From an uncultured Clostridia bacterium (lineage in GTDB: Bacteria > Bacillota > Clostridia > TANB77 > CAG-508): a stretch of 12,503 nucleotides of DNA. The translations under genes and the position numbers were made by a program. The notes below the pieces were generated by a model that worked only from the letters and a program-made list of their open reading frames with translations, was not told where the DNA came from and made no database searches. Below are positions 1 to 7,590 of this stretch, piece by piece. Location of the stretch: contig CALYBF010000030.1 of the NCBI GenBank assembly GCA_944393755.1, positions 1 through 12,503 of the forward strand, read 5' to 3'. Within the stretch, counting starts at the first letter, position 1; every line of letters begins with the position of its first letter.

Positions 1-1388
1 TCTAACAATTGTTTTATTATTTGTTCTCCTAGCCCATCTATATTCATTGCTTCTCTTGATGCAAAATGTACTAAATTTCTAAATAATTTTGCCGGACACT
101 CTATTCCTGTACATCTTAAAGCAGCTTCTCCTTCTTCTCTTACTGCTTCTGCTCCACATACAGGACATACTTTTGGCATATTAAAATCTTTTTCTTCGCC
201 TGTCCTTTTATTTTTCTTTACTTCTACTATTTCTGGTATTACATCTCCTGCTTTTTGTATTACTACTGTATCTCCTATTTTTAAGTCTTTTTCTTTTATA
301 AAATCTTCATTATGAAGTGTTGTTTTTGATATTGTAGAACCTGCAACTTTTACTGGTTCTAGTATTGCCATTGGTGTTATTACTCCTGTTCTTCCTACTT
401 GGCAAATTATATCTTTTAGTTTTGTTTCTTTTTTCTCAGGTGGATATTTATATGCTATTGCCCACCTTGGAGTTTTTGCAGTTTGTCCTAGTATTTCTCT
501 AAATTTTAAGTCATCTACTTTTACTACTGCACCGTCTATATCAAATGTTAACTTTTCTCTTTCTTTTCCTATTTCTTTTATTGCTTCTTCTATTTCTTTT
601 TCGTCTTTACAAGGTATTCTAACTGGGTTTACATTAAAGCCTAATTTTTCTAAATATTCTAATTCTTCAAAATGAGAATTAAATTCTTTTCCTTCTATTT
701 TTTGTACATTAAATATATAAATATCTAGTGGTCTTGTTTTTGTTATTTTACTGTCTAGTTGTCTTAATGACCCTGCTGCTGCATTTCTAGCATTTGCAAA
801 TAATTCTTCTCCTTCTTCTTCTCTTTTTTTATTCATTTTTTCAAAGTCTTTTTTTGATATAAATACTTCTCCACGTACTGTTATATTTATTTTTTCGTTT
901 AATTCCATTGGTATTGTTTTTATTGTTTTTAAATTTTCTGTAACGTCTTCTCCAACTAGTCCATTTCCTCTTGTTGCTCCTCTTACAAATTTACCTTCTC
1001 TATATTCTAAAGCTGATGATAAACCATCTATTTTTGTTTCTACTACATATGTTTTATTTTTTATATTATTTTCTTTGGCTTTTTCATTTGTTTTTTCTAT
1101 ATATTCATTAACTTCTTCTATACTAAACACGTCTTGTAAGCTTTGAAGTGGTACTTCATGTGTTACTTTTTGAAATCCTTCTTTTACATGTCCACCTACT
1201 TTTTCTGTCAATGAATCTTTTGATTTGAATTCTGGGAATTCTTTTTCTAAATTTCTTAATTCTACCATCATCATATCATATTCAAAATCTGATATTTCCG
1301 GTTTATCTTCATCATAATATCTTTTAGCGAAATACTCTGTTTTTTCCCTTAATTCTTTAATTCTCTCCTCTGCTTTATTTTTATCCAT
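1..1388 (-). CDS. ligA: NAD-dependent DNA ligase LigA (3' end outside window)
   Basis: Seals nicks during replication and repair using NAD+. About 462 N-terminal residues are visible; bacterial LigA is usually near 670, so the HhH and BRCT portion lies beyond the left edge. Seen in order: the N-terminal Ia domain with HEVPLQSL near residues 77-84 (family HxxPMLSL); the adenylation motif TKIDG with catalytic Lys119; TRGNG and GEDVT at 139-150 (family usually TRGDG); the OB fold; and a Cys4 zinc finger, CPVCG followed by CTGIECPAK. The visible part ends in IDGLGEQ at the start of the HhH domain. The ATG at 1386-1388 has an AGGTG ribosome binding site a few bases upstream, in the 15-bp gap after cca. 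It is the last visible gene of the COG2509-thyA-folA-cca-ligA run. No in-frame CGG codon occurs in it. Confidence 0.97.
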   Translation of the reverse strand, partial: MDKNKAEERIKELREKTEYFAKRYYDEDKPEISDFEYDMMMVELRNLEKEFPEFKSKDSLTEKVGGHVKEGFQKVTHEVPLQSLQDVFSIEEVNEYIEKTNEKAKENNIKNKTYVVETKIDGLSSALEYREGKFVRGATRGNGLVGEDVTENLKTIKTIPMELNEKINITVRGEVFISKKDFEKMNKKREEEGEELFANARNAAAGSLRQLDSKITKTRPLDIYIFNVQKIEGKEFNSHFEELEYLEKLGFNVNPVRIPCKDEKEIEEAIKEIGKEREKLTFDIDGAVVKVDDLKFREILGQTAKTPRWAIAYKYPPEKKETKLKDIICQVGRTGVITPMAILEPVKVAGSTISKTTLHNEDFIKEKDLKIGDTVVIQKAGDVIPEIVEVKKNKRTGEEKDFNMPKVCPVCGAEAVREEGEAALRCTGIECPAKLFRNLVHFASREAMNIDGLGEQIIKQLL

Positions 1389-1403
1389 TTTAACACCTCA
1401 TAT

Positions 1404-2645
1404 TTATTTTTTATCTCTATTGTCTAATTTTTTCATCCATAGAATTCTTTCTTCTCTAAGCTTTTTGCCAAGTAGTACACCTTCTTTTGCATTATATTTT
1501 TTCTTTATATATTCTGCATTTACTTCTTCCAAACATCTTTTACCTATTGTTAAAAAGTCTAAATCTTTACTTGTCCTTCCGAATTTATCACAATTTACTA
1601 CTATTTGTAAACCCTTTAAACCTAAATAAGATTTGTCTATTCTTTCTATAAAATCTACTTTTTTAGAGGCTTTCATTTTGTTAAATATTCCGCCTCTCAT
1701 ATGCTCTCTTGTTGCTGTTATTCCACATTTTTTCCACGAATTTGGTATTCGTAATTCTTTACAGAACTTTTTTACTACTTCAACCCCTCTTTCTTCATGT
1801 CCTATATGATGTGGGTATTCTTCTTTTGGTGTTTCACCTTTTCCAAAATCGTGAACTAACACACTAAAACGTATTTTTAAATCTTTTGTATATTCACAAG
1901 ACTTATCTAAAGCAATCATTGTGTGATTATAACTATCTCCTTCAGGGTGGTATTTTTCTGGTTGAAGTGCTCCTATTAATTTGTATATAGGTTCAAAATG
2001 CACATCTAATACATCTGCTTTTCTTAGTACATCAAAAAATATTGATGGTTTTTCTGTTCCTAATGCTTTTCTAAATTCTTCAAATACTCTTTCTTTTGAT
2101 AAAAAATATAATTCTTTTTTTATGCTTTTCATCATTAAAATAGTTTCTTCATCTACATTAAAACCTAAACTACTACTAAATCTTGCTACTCTATATACTC
2201 GTAATGGATCTTCTACAAAATGTTTTCCTATTGCTCTTATTGTTTTCTTTTCTATATCTTTTCTTCCGCCAAAATAATCAAATATCTCTCCTGTTAAAAC
2301 ATCTTTAGCAATTGCATTTATTGTTATGTCCCTTCTTTCTAAATCGTCTTTTAATGTAACATTTCCATCACATATAAATTCAAACTCCTTATGTCCTTTT
2401 CCTACTTTTTTCTCTTTTCTTGCAAGTGCAAATTCGCATCCTTCTATTCTAAATACTGGAAATGCTTTTCCATCCATTTTTGCCATTGGAAATAAAGATA
2501 TAAATTTTTCTTTATTTATACCTACTACACAATAGTCTTTATCATATGAAGGCTTTCCTAGTATTTCATCACGTACTGCTCCTCCTACTAAGTAAAGCCT
2601 TCCTCCTTCTTTGTTTATTTCTTCAGCTATTTTTGTTATTTCCAT
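1404..2645 (-). CDS. cca: Multifunctional CCA-adding enzyme with HD domain
   Basis: Adds or repairs the 3' CCA of tRNAs (class II nucleotidyltransferase). Seen: LVGGAVRD at 19-26, the metal-binding DKD at 35-37, the long conserved run ALARKEKKVGKGH from 73, RRD at 104-106, EDPLRVYRVARF at 145-156 and the ERVFEEF block near 185. A C-terminal HD phosphohydrolase domain follows, with HD at 265-266 (LVHDFGKGETP). At 413 residues it matches the length and layout of the E. coli-type multifunctional protein (412), whose HD domain has phosphatase and 2',3'-cyclic phosphodiesterase activities; those activities are inferred here from the family. It starts at an ATG 14 bp after folA, with a modest AAAAGG ribosome binding site. 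Arg codons in conserved positions include CGA (EDPLRV, ELRIPN), so CGA is read as Arg in this organism. Confidence 0.95.
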   Translation of the reverse strand: MEITKIAEEINKEGGRLYLVGGAVRDEILGKPSYDKDYCVVGINKEKFISLFPMAKMDGKAFPVFRIEGCEFALARKEKKVGKGHKEFEFICDGNVTLKDDLERRDITINAIAKDVLTGEIFDYFGGRKDIEKKTIRAIGKHFVEDPLRVYRVARFSSSLGFNVDEETILMMKSIKKELYFLSKERVFEEFRKALGTEKPSIFFDVLRKADVLDVHFEPIYKLIGALQPEKYHPEGDSYNHTMIALDKSCEYTKDLKIRFSVLVHDFGKGETPKEEYPHHIGHEERGVEVVKKFCKELRIPNSWKKCGITATREHMRGGIFNKMKASKKVDFIERIDKSYLGLKGLQIVVNCDKFGRTSKDLDFLTIGKRCLEEVNAEYIKKKYNAKEGVLLGKKLREERILWMKKLDNRDKK

Positions 2646-2659
2646 ATTATCAAACCTTT

Positions 2660-3148
2660 TTATATTCTTTCATATGTTACAAAATAATAATCTAAATTAT
2701 TTTTGTCATCTTTAATTCCTTTTTCTCTTGAAGTCTCTTTCCACATATTATCATCTATTTTAGGAAAAAAAGTATCTCCTTCAAATTCTTTATCAATTTC
2801 TGTTACATACATTTTTTTAACATAAGGCATTAGAAAATTATATATCATTGCACCACCTATTACAAAAGCTTCTTCTTTTCCTTCTATTAAATCTTGTATT
2901 TCAAGTAAAGAGTGTACTACTTTTACGTTTTCTTCATTTACATTAAAACTTGGGTTATTACTAAATATTATATGTTTTCTATTTGGAAGCACTCTTCCTA
3001 AAGATTCAAATGTTTTTCTCCCCATTATTATTGTATGCCCTGTTGTTATGTTTTTAAAATATTTTAAGTCCTCTGGCAAATGCCAAATAATTTTATTATC
3101 TTTTCCTATTATATTATTTTTTGCTTTTGCTACTATTATGCTAAGCAT
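2660..3148 (-). CDS. folA: Dihydrofolate reductase
   Basis: Reduces dihydrofolate to tetrahydrofolate with NADPH. At 162 residues it has the normal bacterial length. Seen: IIGKDNKIIWHLPEDL near 13-28, with Trp22 and the catalytic acid Asp27 aligning to E. coli W22 and D27; the NADPH-binding GRKTFESLG near 43-51; the FVIGGA motif near 95-100; and a C-terminal FVTYERI strand. Its SD (AGGAGGAAT) overlaps the end of thyA, 12 bp upstream. Pairing with thyA is functional: ThyA produces dihydrofolate, which this enzyme recycles. Confidence 0.97.
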   Translation of the reverse strand: MLSIIVAKAKNNIIGKDNKIIWHLPEDLKYFKNITTGHTIIMGRKTFESLGRVLPNRKHIIFSNNPSFNVNEENVKVVHSLLEIQDLIEGKEEAFVIGGAMIYNFLMPYVKKMYVTEIDKEFEGDTFFPKIDDNMWKETSREKGIKDDKNNLDYYFVTYERI

Positions 3149-3160
3149 TTTTTATTCCTC

Positions 3161-4021
3161 CTATTCTGCTACTGGTATTTTTCCTATTTTAATTTCTTTT
3201 TGATAGTCATAATCTTGTATTTCAAAATCTTCTACCTTAAACTCATAAAAATCTTTTGTATTATTTTTAATAATTAATTTTGGATGTACATCTAATGGTT
3301 TTGCTTCTTCTATCAATTTTTTTACTAGTGGAATATGTCTATCATATATATGACAATCTCCTATATTATGTGTTAAAGTTCCTACTTCTAAACCACTTAC
3401 TTTAGCAAACATATATTGAAGTGTTGCATATTGCATTACATTCCAACCATTTGCTGTTAACATATCTTGTGAACGTTGATTTAATATTAAATGTAATTTT
3501 CCTTCTTTTACAAGCCATTGTGTACCATATGCACAAGGTTCTAATCTCATATCTTTTAATTCTTCATGGTTAAATAAATTAGTCATAATTCTACGGCTTG
3601 ATAGATCATTTTTTAGTAAATAAAGTACGTAGTCTACTTGATCCATTTTCTTTATTCCTTCTTTTGTTTTAAACTCATATTTTTTACCTAATTGATACCC
3701 ATATGCTTTACCTATGCTACCATTTTCATCTATCCATTGATCCCATATATGTGAATTTAAATCTTTTACATTATTTGATTTTTTTTGCCATATCCATAAT
3801 ATCTCATCAATTGCTTTATATACTGTTTTAGAATTATTTCTTAGAGTTATCATAGGAAATTCTTTTCCTACATCATATTTATTACTAACCCCAACAATTG
3901 AGATATAATTTGCTTCACTTCCATCTTCCCACCTAGTACGTACACCAGTCCCTTCTGATGAATATCCATTTTCTAATATTTCCTTACAAGTTTCTATAAA
4001 ATTTTTATCTGCTTCTGTCAT
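3161..4021 (-). CDS. thyA: Thymidylate synthase ThyA (divergent PCAYG active site)
   Basis: Methylates dUMP to dTMP using methylene-tetrahydrofolate. Seen: an N-terminal GTGVRTRW loop near 24-31, FPMITLR at 55-61, SSRRIMTNLFN at 141-151 (the phosphate-binding Arg pair 143-144), EPCAYGTQW with catalytic Cys163, NQRSQDM at 181-187, NGWNVMQYATL (Asn194) and GDCHIYDRH at 221-229. At 286 residues it is slightly longer than E. coli ThyA (264). The active site reads PCAYG rather than the common PCH, and the dUMP-binding segment is HNIGDCHIYDRH rather than the common GDAHIY form, so it belongs to a divergent ThyA branch. The start ATG is 3 bp after the repaired stop of the COG2509 gene, so translation of thyA may be coupled to successful frameshifting in that gene. 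Confidence 0.93.
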   Translation of the reverse strand: MTEADKNFIETCKEILENGYSSEGTGVRTRWEDGSEANYISIVGVSNKYDVGKEFPMITLRNNSKTVYKAIDEILWIWQKKSNNVKDLNSHIWDQWIDENGSIGKAYGYQLGKKYEFKTKEGIKKMDQVDYVLYLLKNDLSSRRIMTNLFNHEELKDMRLEPCAYGTQWLVKEGKLHLILNQRSQDMLTANGWNVMQYATLQYMFAKVSGLEVGTLTHNIGDCHIYDRHIPLVKKLIEEAKPLDVHPKLIIKNNTKDFYEFKVEDFEIQDYDYQKEIKIGKIPVAE

Positions 4022-4024
4022 TTT

Positions 4025-5456
4025 TTATTCCCCCATTTCTATTATATTTCTTGCCATTTGTACTCCAGCTGCTGATGCCATCATAAGTCCTCTTGTCATA
4101 CCACCGCCCGTCTCCTATGCAATAAAGATTTTTTATGTTTGTTTCAAAATTTTCATCTATAAATACTTTGTTACTATAGAATTTTATTTCAGGTGCATAT
4201 AACAAATTATGTGGATCTGCAAAACCTTCTACTACTTTATCCATTGCATCTATAAATCTTAATATATCTGTCATTGTTCTATATCCTATTGCAAATGTAA
4301 TATCTCCTGGAACTGCTGATTTTAATGTTGGTACAACATCATTATTATCAAGTTCTTCTTGCCAAGTACGTTTTCCTCTTCTAATATCTCCAAGCCTTTG
4401 TACTAATATTGCTCCGTTTCCTAATTCATTTAAGTTTTTTGCAACATTTTTACCATATTCTATTGGTTTATTAAAAGGTGTTTTAAAATTATGTGATACT
4501 AATATTGCTAAATTTGTATTTGTGCTTTTTTTATCTTTATATGAGTGTCCATTTACTAATGATAAATTATCATCATAAACTTCTTCAGATACAAAACCAC
4601 TAGGGTTTTGGCAAAAAGTTCTTACTTTATCTCTAAAAGGATATGGTCTTCCAATAAATTTCCCTTCATACAGATATTTATTTACTTCTTTCATTACTTC
4701 ATCTTTTAATTCATATCTAACACCTATATCTACTGCACCTGGTTCTGTTTTTATATTATATTTTTCACATATATTAGATAACCAATCTGCACCTTTTCTT
4801 CCAACTGCTAATACAACTCTCTTAGCAAATAAATCTTCTTTTTCTTCTTTGTTATTTGCAGAATATACTTTGACACCTGTAACTTTTCCATCTTCTATTA
4901 TTAAATCATCTACTACAGTTTCATATTTCATTATAATTCCATTTTCTTCTAAGAAATCTTGTATCTTCTTATATATCTCGTGGCTTTTTTCAGTACCTAG
5001 ATGTCTAATCGGAATTCCTATCAAATCTATATCTTCTTTTTTTGCTCTTTTCTTTAATTTTGTTACTTCTTCTTTATATTCTGTTCCTTCTAAATGTTTA
5101 TCTGCTCCAAATTTTAGATATACATTATCTGCATAATCGATTAATTCTTTTGTTTTTTCTACACCTATATATTTGTGCAAATTTCCACCTACATAAATAT
5201 CTTCATCTTCTTTATTATATAAAGAAAGTTTGCCATCAGAAAATGCACCTGCTCCTGAAAAACCACTTGTTATATTGCAAAATGGTTTACATTTCATACA
5301 CTCTCCCTTTTTCTCTACAGGGCAATATCTTTTTTCTACTGGTTTTCCTTCATCAATCAAAACTACATTTTTAGCTTTATTTTTAATCACCAATTCATAT
5401 GCTAGAAATATTGAGCTAGGTCCCATGCCTACAACTATTAAATCATATTTTGCCAT
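4025..5456 (-). CDS. COG2509-like FAD-dependent dehydrogenase, needs +1 frameshift at CGG
   Basis: Flavoprotein of the uncharacterised COG2509 family; its substrate is unknown. Seen: the N-terminal dinucleotide fold DLIVVGMGPSS (GxG at 10-12); a cysteine cluster C45, C53, C56, C60; SGFSGAGAFSDGKL at 64-77, a family signature; PSGFVSEEV; FAIGYRTMTD; and the closing FAD motif NLYCIGDG. After Asp-Gly (codon 450) the frame meets CGG. Read straight on, it gives an unrelated 33-residue tail and stops at 4005 inside thyA. Skipping one C gives GGMTRGLMMASAAGVQMARN and then a TAA at 4025-4027, exactly the family C-terminus and 3 bp before thyA. Full product: 476 residues. I chose the ATG at 5454-5456 (AGGA 10 nt upstream) over the GTG at 5465, which sits 1 nt from that SD. 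Confidence 0.88.
4104..4106 (-). other. In-frame CGG at +1 frameshift site of the COG2509 gene
   Basis: The zero frame reads GAC GGG CGG TGG TAT. The conserved frame reads GAC GGG (C) GGT GGT ATG, continuing the GDG-GGMTRG motif. An AGGAG purine run lies a few bases upstream, but it also encodes the conserved Gly-Asp, so it may be incidental. The alternative is a one-base homopolymer insertion in the GGG. Confidence 0.8.
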
Positions 5457-5494
5457 AATGACCACATCCTTTTTTGATATCTTTAACCTCTAAA

Positions 5495-5503
5495 AGTATA
5501 TCA
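5495..5503 (-). promoter_or_regulatory. Extended -10 promoter for the COG2509-thyA-folA-cca-ligA operon
   Basis: The minus strand reads TGATATACT, an extended -10 (TGn-TATACT), about 40 nt before the COG2509 ATG. Any -35 is weak (TTGTAG lies 20 nt upstream, too far). Spacings of 3, 12, 14 and 15 bp downstream suggest one transcript. Read-through from hicA is also possible. Confidence 0.5.
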
Positions 5504-5520
5504 TATGTTTTTTTTAATTT

Positions 5521-5725
5521 CTACAAATTTTTAATTTTATTTTTATCAATTTTTGCTTCTTTTAAAATACTAAAAATAGTTGTCCTTTTTATGTCTTTTG
5601 TATGTCTTGCAATTGTTATTTTTCCGTGATTTTATTTTATGTTTATATTGATAATGAGCTCCTGTTATCTTATACTTATACCATCCATCATCAAGCAAGA
5701 TTTTTTCTATTTCTCTAAAAGTCAT
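5521..5725 (-). CDS. hicA: HicA-family mRNA interferase toxin, needs +1 frameshift at CGG
   Basis: HicA toxins are small double-stranded-RNA-binding-fold proteins that cleave mRNA; a conserved His is catalytic. Zero-frame residues 1-33 begin MTFREIEKILLDDGWYKYK and contain GAHYQYKH, the HicA GSHHQF motif, with His24 as the catalytic candidate. Codon 34 is CGG. Read straight on, it gives a 51-residue protein with a meaningless tail. Skipping the C gives GKITIARHTKDIKRTTIFSI then LKEAKI, the normal HicA second half (GKVTIP.H...I...T..SILKQAGL), ending at a TAG at 5521-5523. The total of 67 residues is typical for HicA. The ATG has a strong AAGGTGA ribosome binding site and its own promoter. No hicB is adjacent on either side: the upstream gene is a radical SAM protein and the downstream gene is a flavoprotein. 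The family call rests on motifs in both halves. Confidence 0.85.
5624..5626 (-). other. In-frame CGG at +1 frameshift site of hicA
   Basis: The zero frame reads AAA TCA CGG AAA AAT. The conserved frame reads AAA TCA (C) GGA AAA ATA ACA ATT, giving the family Gly-Lys-x-Thr-Ile strand. There is no G-run or C-run beyond CCG here, so a homopolymer sequencing error is less natural than at the other sites. No SD-like purine run precedes it. Confidence 0.85.
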
Positions 5726-5772
5726 CTCTCACCTTCTTTCTTGCCCCGCTTTTTTACTTATATTGAAATTTT

Positions 5773-5802
5773 TTAGAATTAACTTTTGACTTAAAATTCT
5801 AA
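5773..5802 (-). repeat. Inverted repeat in the hicA leader
   Basis: Arms TTAGAATT and AATTCTAA are separated by 14 nt, between the hicA promoter and its start codon. It could be an operator or a leader hairpin. No U-tract follows on the minus strand, so it is not an obvious terminator. Confidence 0.4.
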
Positions 5803-5803
5803 G

Positions 5804-5851
5804 AAAAAATAATGATTGAATTATATCATAAATTTAGATACAATTCAATCA
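5804..5851 (-). terminator. Terminator of the membrane-protein/radical SAM operon
   Basis: A 15-bp stem with a 9-nt loop lies 30 nt past the radical SAM stop and is followed on the minus strand by TTATTTTTTC. The single non-Watson-Crick pair is a G-U in the minus-strand RNA but an A-C clash on the plus strand, so the structure suits minus transcription. It is AT-rich and possibly inefficient. The hicA promoter is embedded in it. Confidence 0.6.
5820..5848 (-). promoter_or_regulatory. Sigma-A promoter for hicA
   Basis: TTGAAT (5843-5848), a 17-nt spacer and TATAAT (5820-5825). It gives a leader of roughly 85-90 nt before the hicA ATG. Both hexamers lie in the arms of the 39-bp inverted repeat at 5813-5851, so a dimeric regulator bound there would block it. 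Confidence 0.65.
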
Positions 5852-5881
5852 CTTTCGCTCTCCATATTTCGACAAAAAACT

Positions 5882-6781
5882 TTATTCCCACCACTTTGGA
5901 ACATATTCTTCTTCGTGTTCTCCTAATTCTTGAATAAAACCATTTTTAAAATCTAATTTATATACATATTCCTCTATTTCTTTCCACTCATTTTTAGTTA
6001 ATTTTCTATTTATGTCTTTATATTCTTCTTTTTCTTTAGCTAAATAAGTAGGGAAATATTGTGCCATTATACTTACATAATTTTCTTTATTAATATTTTC
6101 TTTTAACCATTTTAAGATTTTTTTACTATTTTCTATATGCCCTGGAAGTACTAAATGTCTTACAATCACACCTTTTTCCATAACACCATTTTCATTTATA
6201 ACTGTTTTTCCAACCTGTTTTTGCATTTCTTTAATTGCATTTGTTGCTATTTCAAAATAATTATCTATTTTAGAATATTTCTTTCCTAATTCATCATAAT
6301 AATATTTTAAATCTGGCAAATAAATATCTATATATCCATCTAGTATTTTAATTGTTTCTATATTTTCATATCCATTTGTATTATACACTATTGGTAATTT
6401 TAGACCTTTTTTTCTGGCTATTTTTATTGCTTCTATTATTTGAATAACATAACTTGTAGGTGTTACTAAATTTATATTTTCCACACCTTTTTCTTGTTGC
6501 TCTAAAAATATATTTGCTAAATCTTCTATTGTTATTTCTTTACCTTCCCCTTTTTGACTTATTTCGTAATTTTGACAGAAAACACAGTTTAAATTACAAT
6601 TTGAGAAAAAAACTGTTCCAGAACCGTTTTTGCCACTAATTATTGGCTCTTCAAAATTATGTGTTGAATATAAGCCTAATTTTATATTTACATTTGACTT
6701 ACATCTACCGATTCTACCAATTATTCTATTTACTTGGCACATATGTGGGCATAACTTACAACTTTCTAATTCTTCTAACAT
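5882..6781 (-). CDS. Radical SAM protein of the PflX / COG1313 type
   Basis: Radical SAM iron-sulfur protein related to pyruvate formate-lyase activating enzymes; the COG1313 branch has no established substrate. Seen: an N-terminal cysteine cluster C8-x2-C11-x3-C15 with C27 (CKLCPHMCQVNR, then GRCKSN), characteristic of this branch; the radical SAM motif C62-x3-C66-x2-C69 in FSNCNLNCVFCQN; a SAM-binding NLVTPTSY strand near 103-110; YNTNGYEN; and IYLPDLKYY near 153-161. It ends in VPKWWE. Length is 299 residues. Its ATG overlaps the stop of the upstream membrane-protein gene by 7 bp, which suggests translational coupling and perhaps a joint role, although the upstream gene is of unknown function. 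Confidence 0.9.
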   Translation of the reverse strand: MLEELESCKLCPHMCQVNRIIGRIGRCKSNVNIKLGLYSTHNFEEPIISGKNGSGTVFFSNCNLNCVFCQNYEISQKGEGKEITIEDLANIFLEQQEKGVENINLVTPTSYVIQIIEAIKIARKKGLKLPIVYNTNGYENIETIKILDGYIDIYLPDLKYYYDELGKKYSKIDNYFEIATNAIKEMQKQVGKTVINENGVMEKGVIVRHLVLPGHIENSKKILKWLKENINKENYVSIMAQYFPTYLAKEKEEYKDINRKLTKNEWKEIEEYVYKLDFKNGFIQELGEHEEEYVPKWWE

Positions 6782-7446
6782 TTTTCTGCTCTTTCTATTA
6801 CTAAATTATTGTTTTCATTTTTAATATATATTTTCTTTTTTATAAATCTATCTTTATTATTTTTAACAATTTCTTGTACTTTTGTTTCGCTATCATCTAT
6901 ACCAACTCTTCCTATTTCTTCTTCATTTGTATTTTTTATTACAACACTGTTTTCTTGACTATAATCTTCTAAATATTCTAATATGTCTACTTCATATCCA
7001 CTTTTGGTTTTTACTATATTTTCTAATAAAAACGAATCTTCTTCTTGGTCTAGTTCTACTTCTGTTGCTATATATTTATTTGTTTCTGAATTATAAATAA
7101 AACTCTCATTTCCTTCTTTTGGAAACTGTTTATTAAATTTTTCTCCAAATATTAATTTTGCTTCTTCTTCTATTTCTTCATATGTTACTTCATAATTTTG
7201 TAAATTGTTTTTTACAACTTCCCATATCCATTTTTCATCTGCATTATTAATATCTTGGAATTCTGGCAAAGCTTCGCCTGTTACTTCTTTCCACATATAT
7301 ATACTTTTTATTTTTTCTTCTATTTTTCCTATTTCTTCTATGCTTACATTATTATTTTCATTGTTACTTATTCGTATATTTTTATATATTACCATACTTA
7401 TAAAAATAATTGCTAATATAACTATAATTGCAAGCATTTTACGCAT
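6775..7446 (-). CDS. Membrane-anchored protein of unknown function
   Basis: I do not recognise a family. The 223-residue protein opens with MRKMLAIIVILAIIFISMVI, a single hydrophobic segment (about residues 4-21) that could be an uncleaved membrane anchor or signal peptide. No lipobox cysteine is present. The rest is hydrophilic, rich in Glu, Lys and Asn, and probably extracytoplasmic. The only cysteine is the final residue. The start is the ATG at 7444-7446, 6 nt after GGGAGGT; an upstream in-frame TTG (7461) would include that SD and is rejected. Transcription is from the promoter at 7475-7503. Its stop overlaps the radical SAM start. Confidence 0.85.
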   Translation of the reverse strand: MRKMLAIIVILAIIFISMVIYKNIRISNNENNNVSIEEIGKIEEKIKSIYMWKEVTGEALPEFQDINNADEKWIWEVVKNNLQNYEVTYEEIEEEAKLIFGEKFNKQFPKEGNESFIYNSETNKYIATEVELDQEEDSFLLENIVKTKSGYEVDILEYLEDYSQENSVVIKNTNEEEIGRVGIDDSETKVQEIVKNNKDRFIKKKIYIKNENNNLVIERAEKC

Positions 7447-7474
7447 ACTAATACCTCCCAAAAAATCTATATTT

Positions 7475-7503
7475 ATTTTAGCACACCATTTTTTTAGTTA
7501 CAA
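7475..7503 (-). promoter_or_regulatory. Promoter of the membrane-protein/radical SAM operon
   Basis: TTGTAA (7498-7503), a 17-nt spacer and TAAAAT (7475-7480), preceded by TGC (extended -10). It lies immediately after the alaS terminator and about 29 nt before the start codon. Confidence 0.65.
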
Positions 7504-7543
7504 GAAAAAAAGAAAAAATATGATAATAAAATATCATATTTTT
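7503..7543 (-). terminator. Rho-independent terminator of alaS
   Basis: A perfect 12-bp stem (7514-7525 with 7532-7543) and a 6-nt loop, followed on the minus strand by TTTTTCTTTTTTTC. It lies about 48 nt past the alaS stop. Confidence 0.8.
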
Positions 7544-7561
7544 AGTAAGATGTGTCCCAAA

Positions 7562-7578
7562 TTGGACAAAATGTCCAA
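7562..7578. repeat. Small palindrome between alaS stop and its terminator
   Basis: TTGGACA and TGTCCAA arms flank a 3-nt centre, inside a short stretch with further GGGAC/GTCCC-like blocks (about 7553-7591). It could be a dispersed palindromic repeat or an RNA-processing hairpin in the alaS 3' end. Confidence 0.5.
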
Positions 7579-7590
7579 AATGAAACGTCC

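Noticed and set aside
5457..5465. GTG start three codons upstream for the COG2509 protein
   Set aside because: It lies 1 nt from the AGGA ribosome binding site; the ATG at 5454-5456 has usable spacing and begins the FAD-binding strand as in the family.
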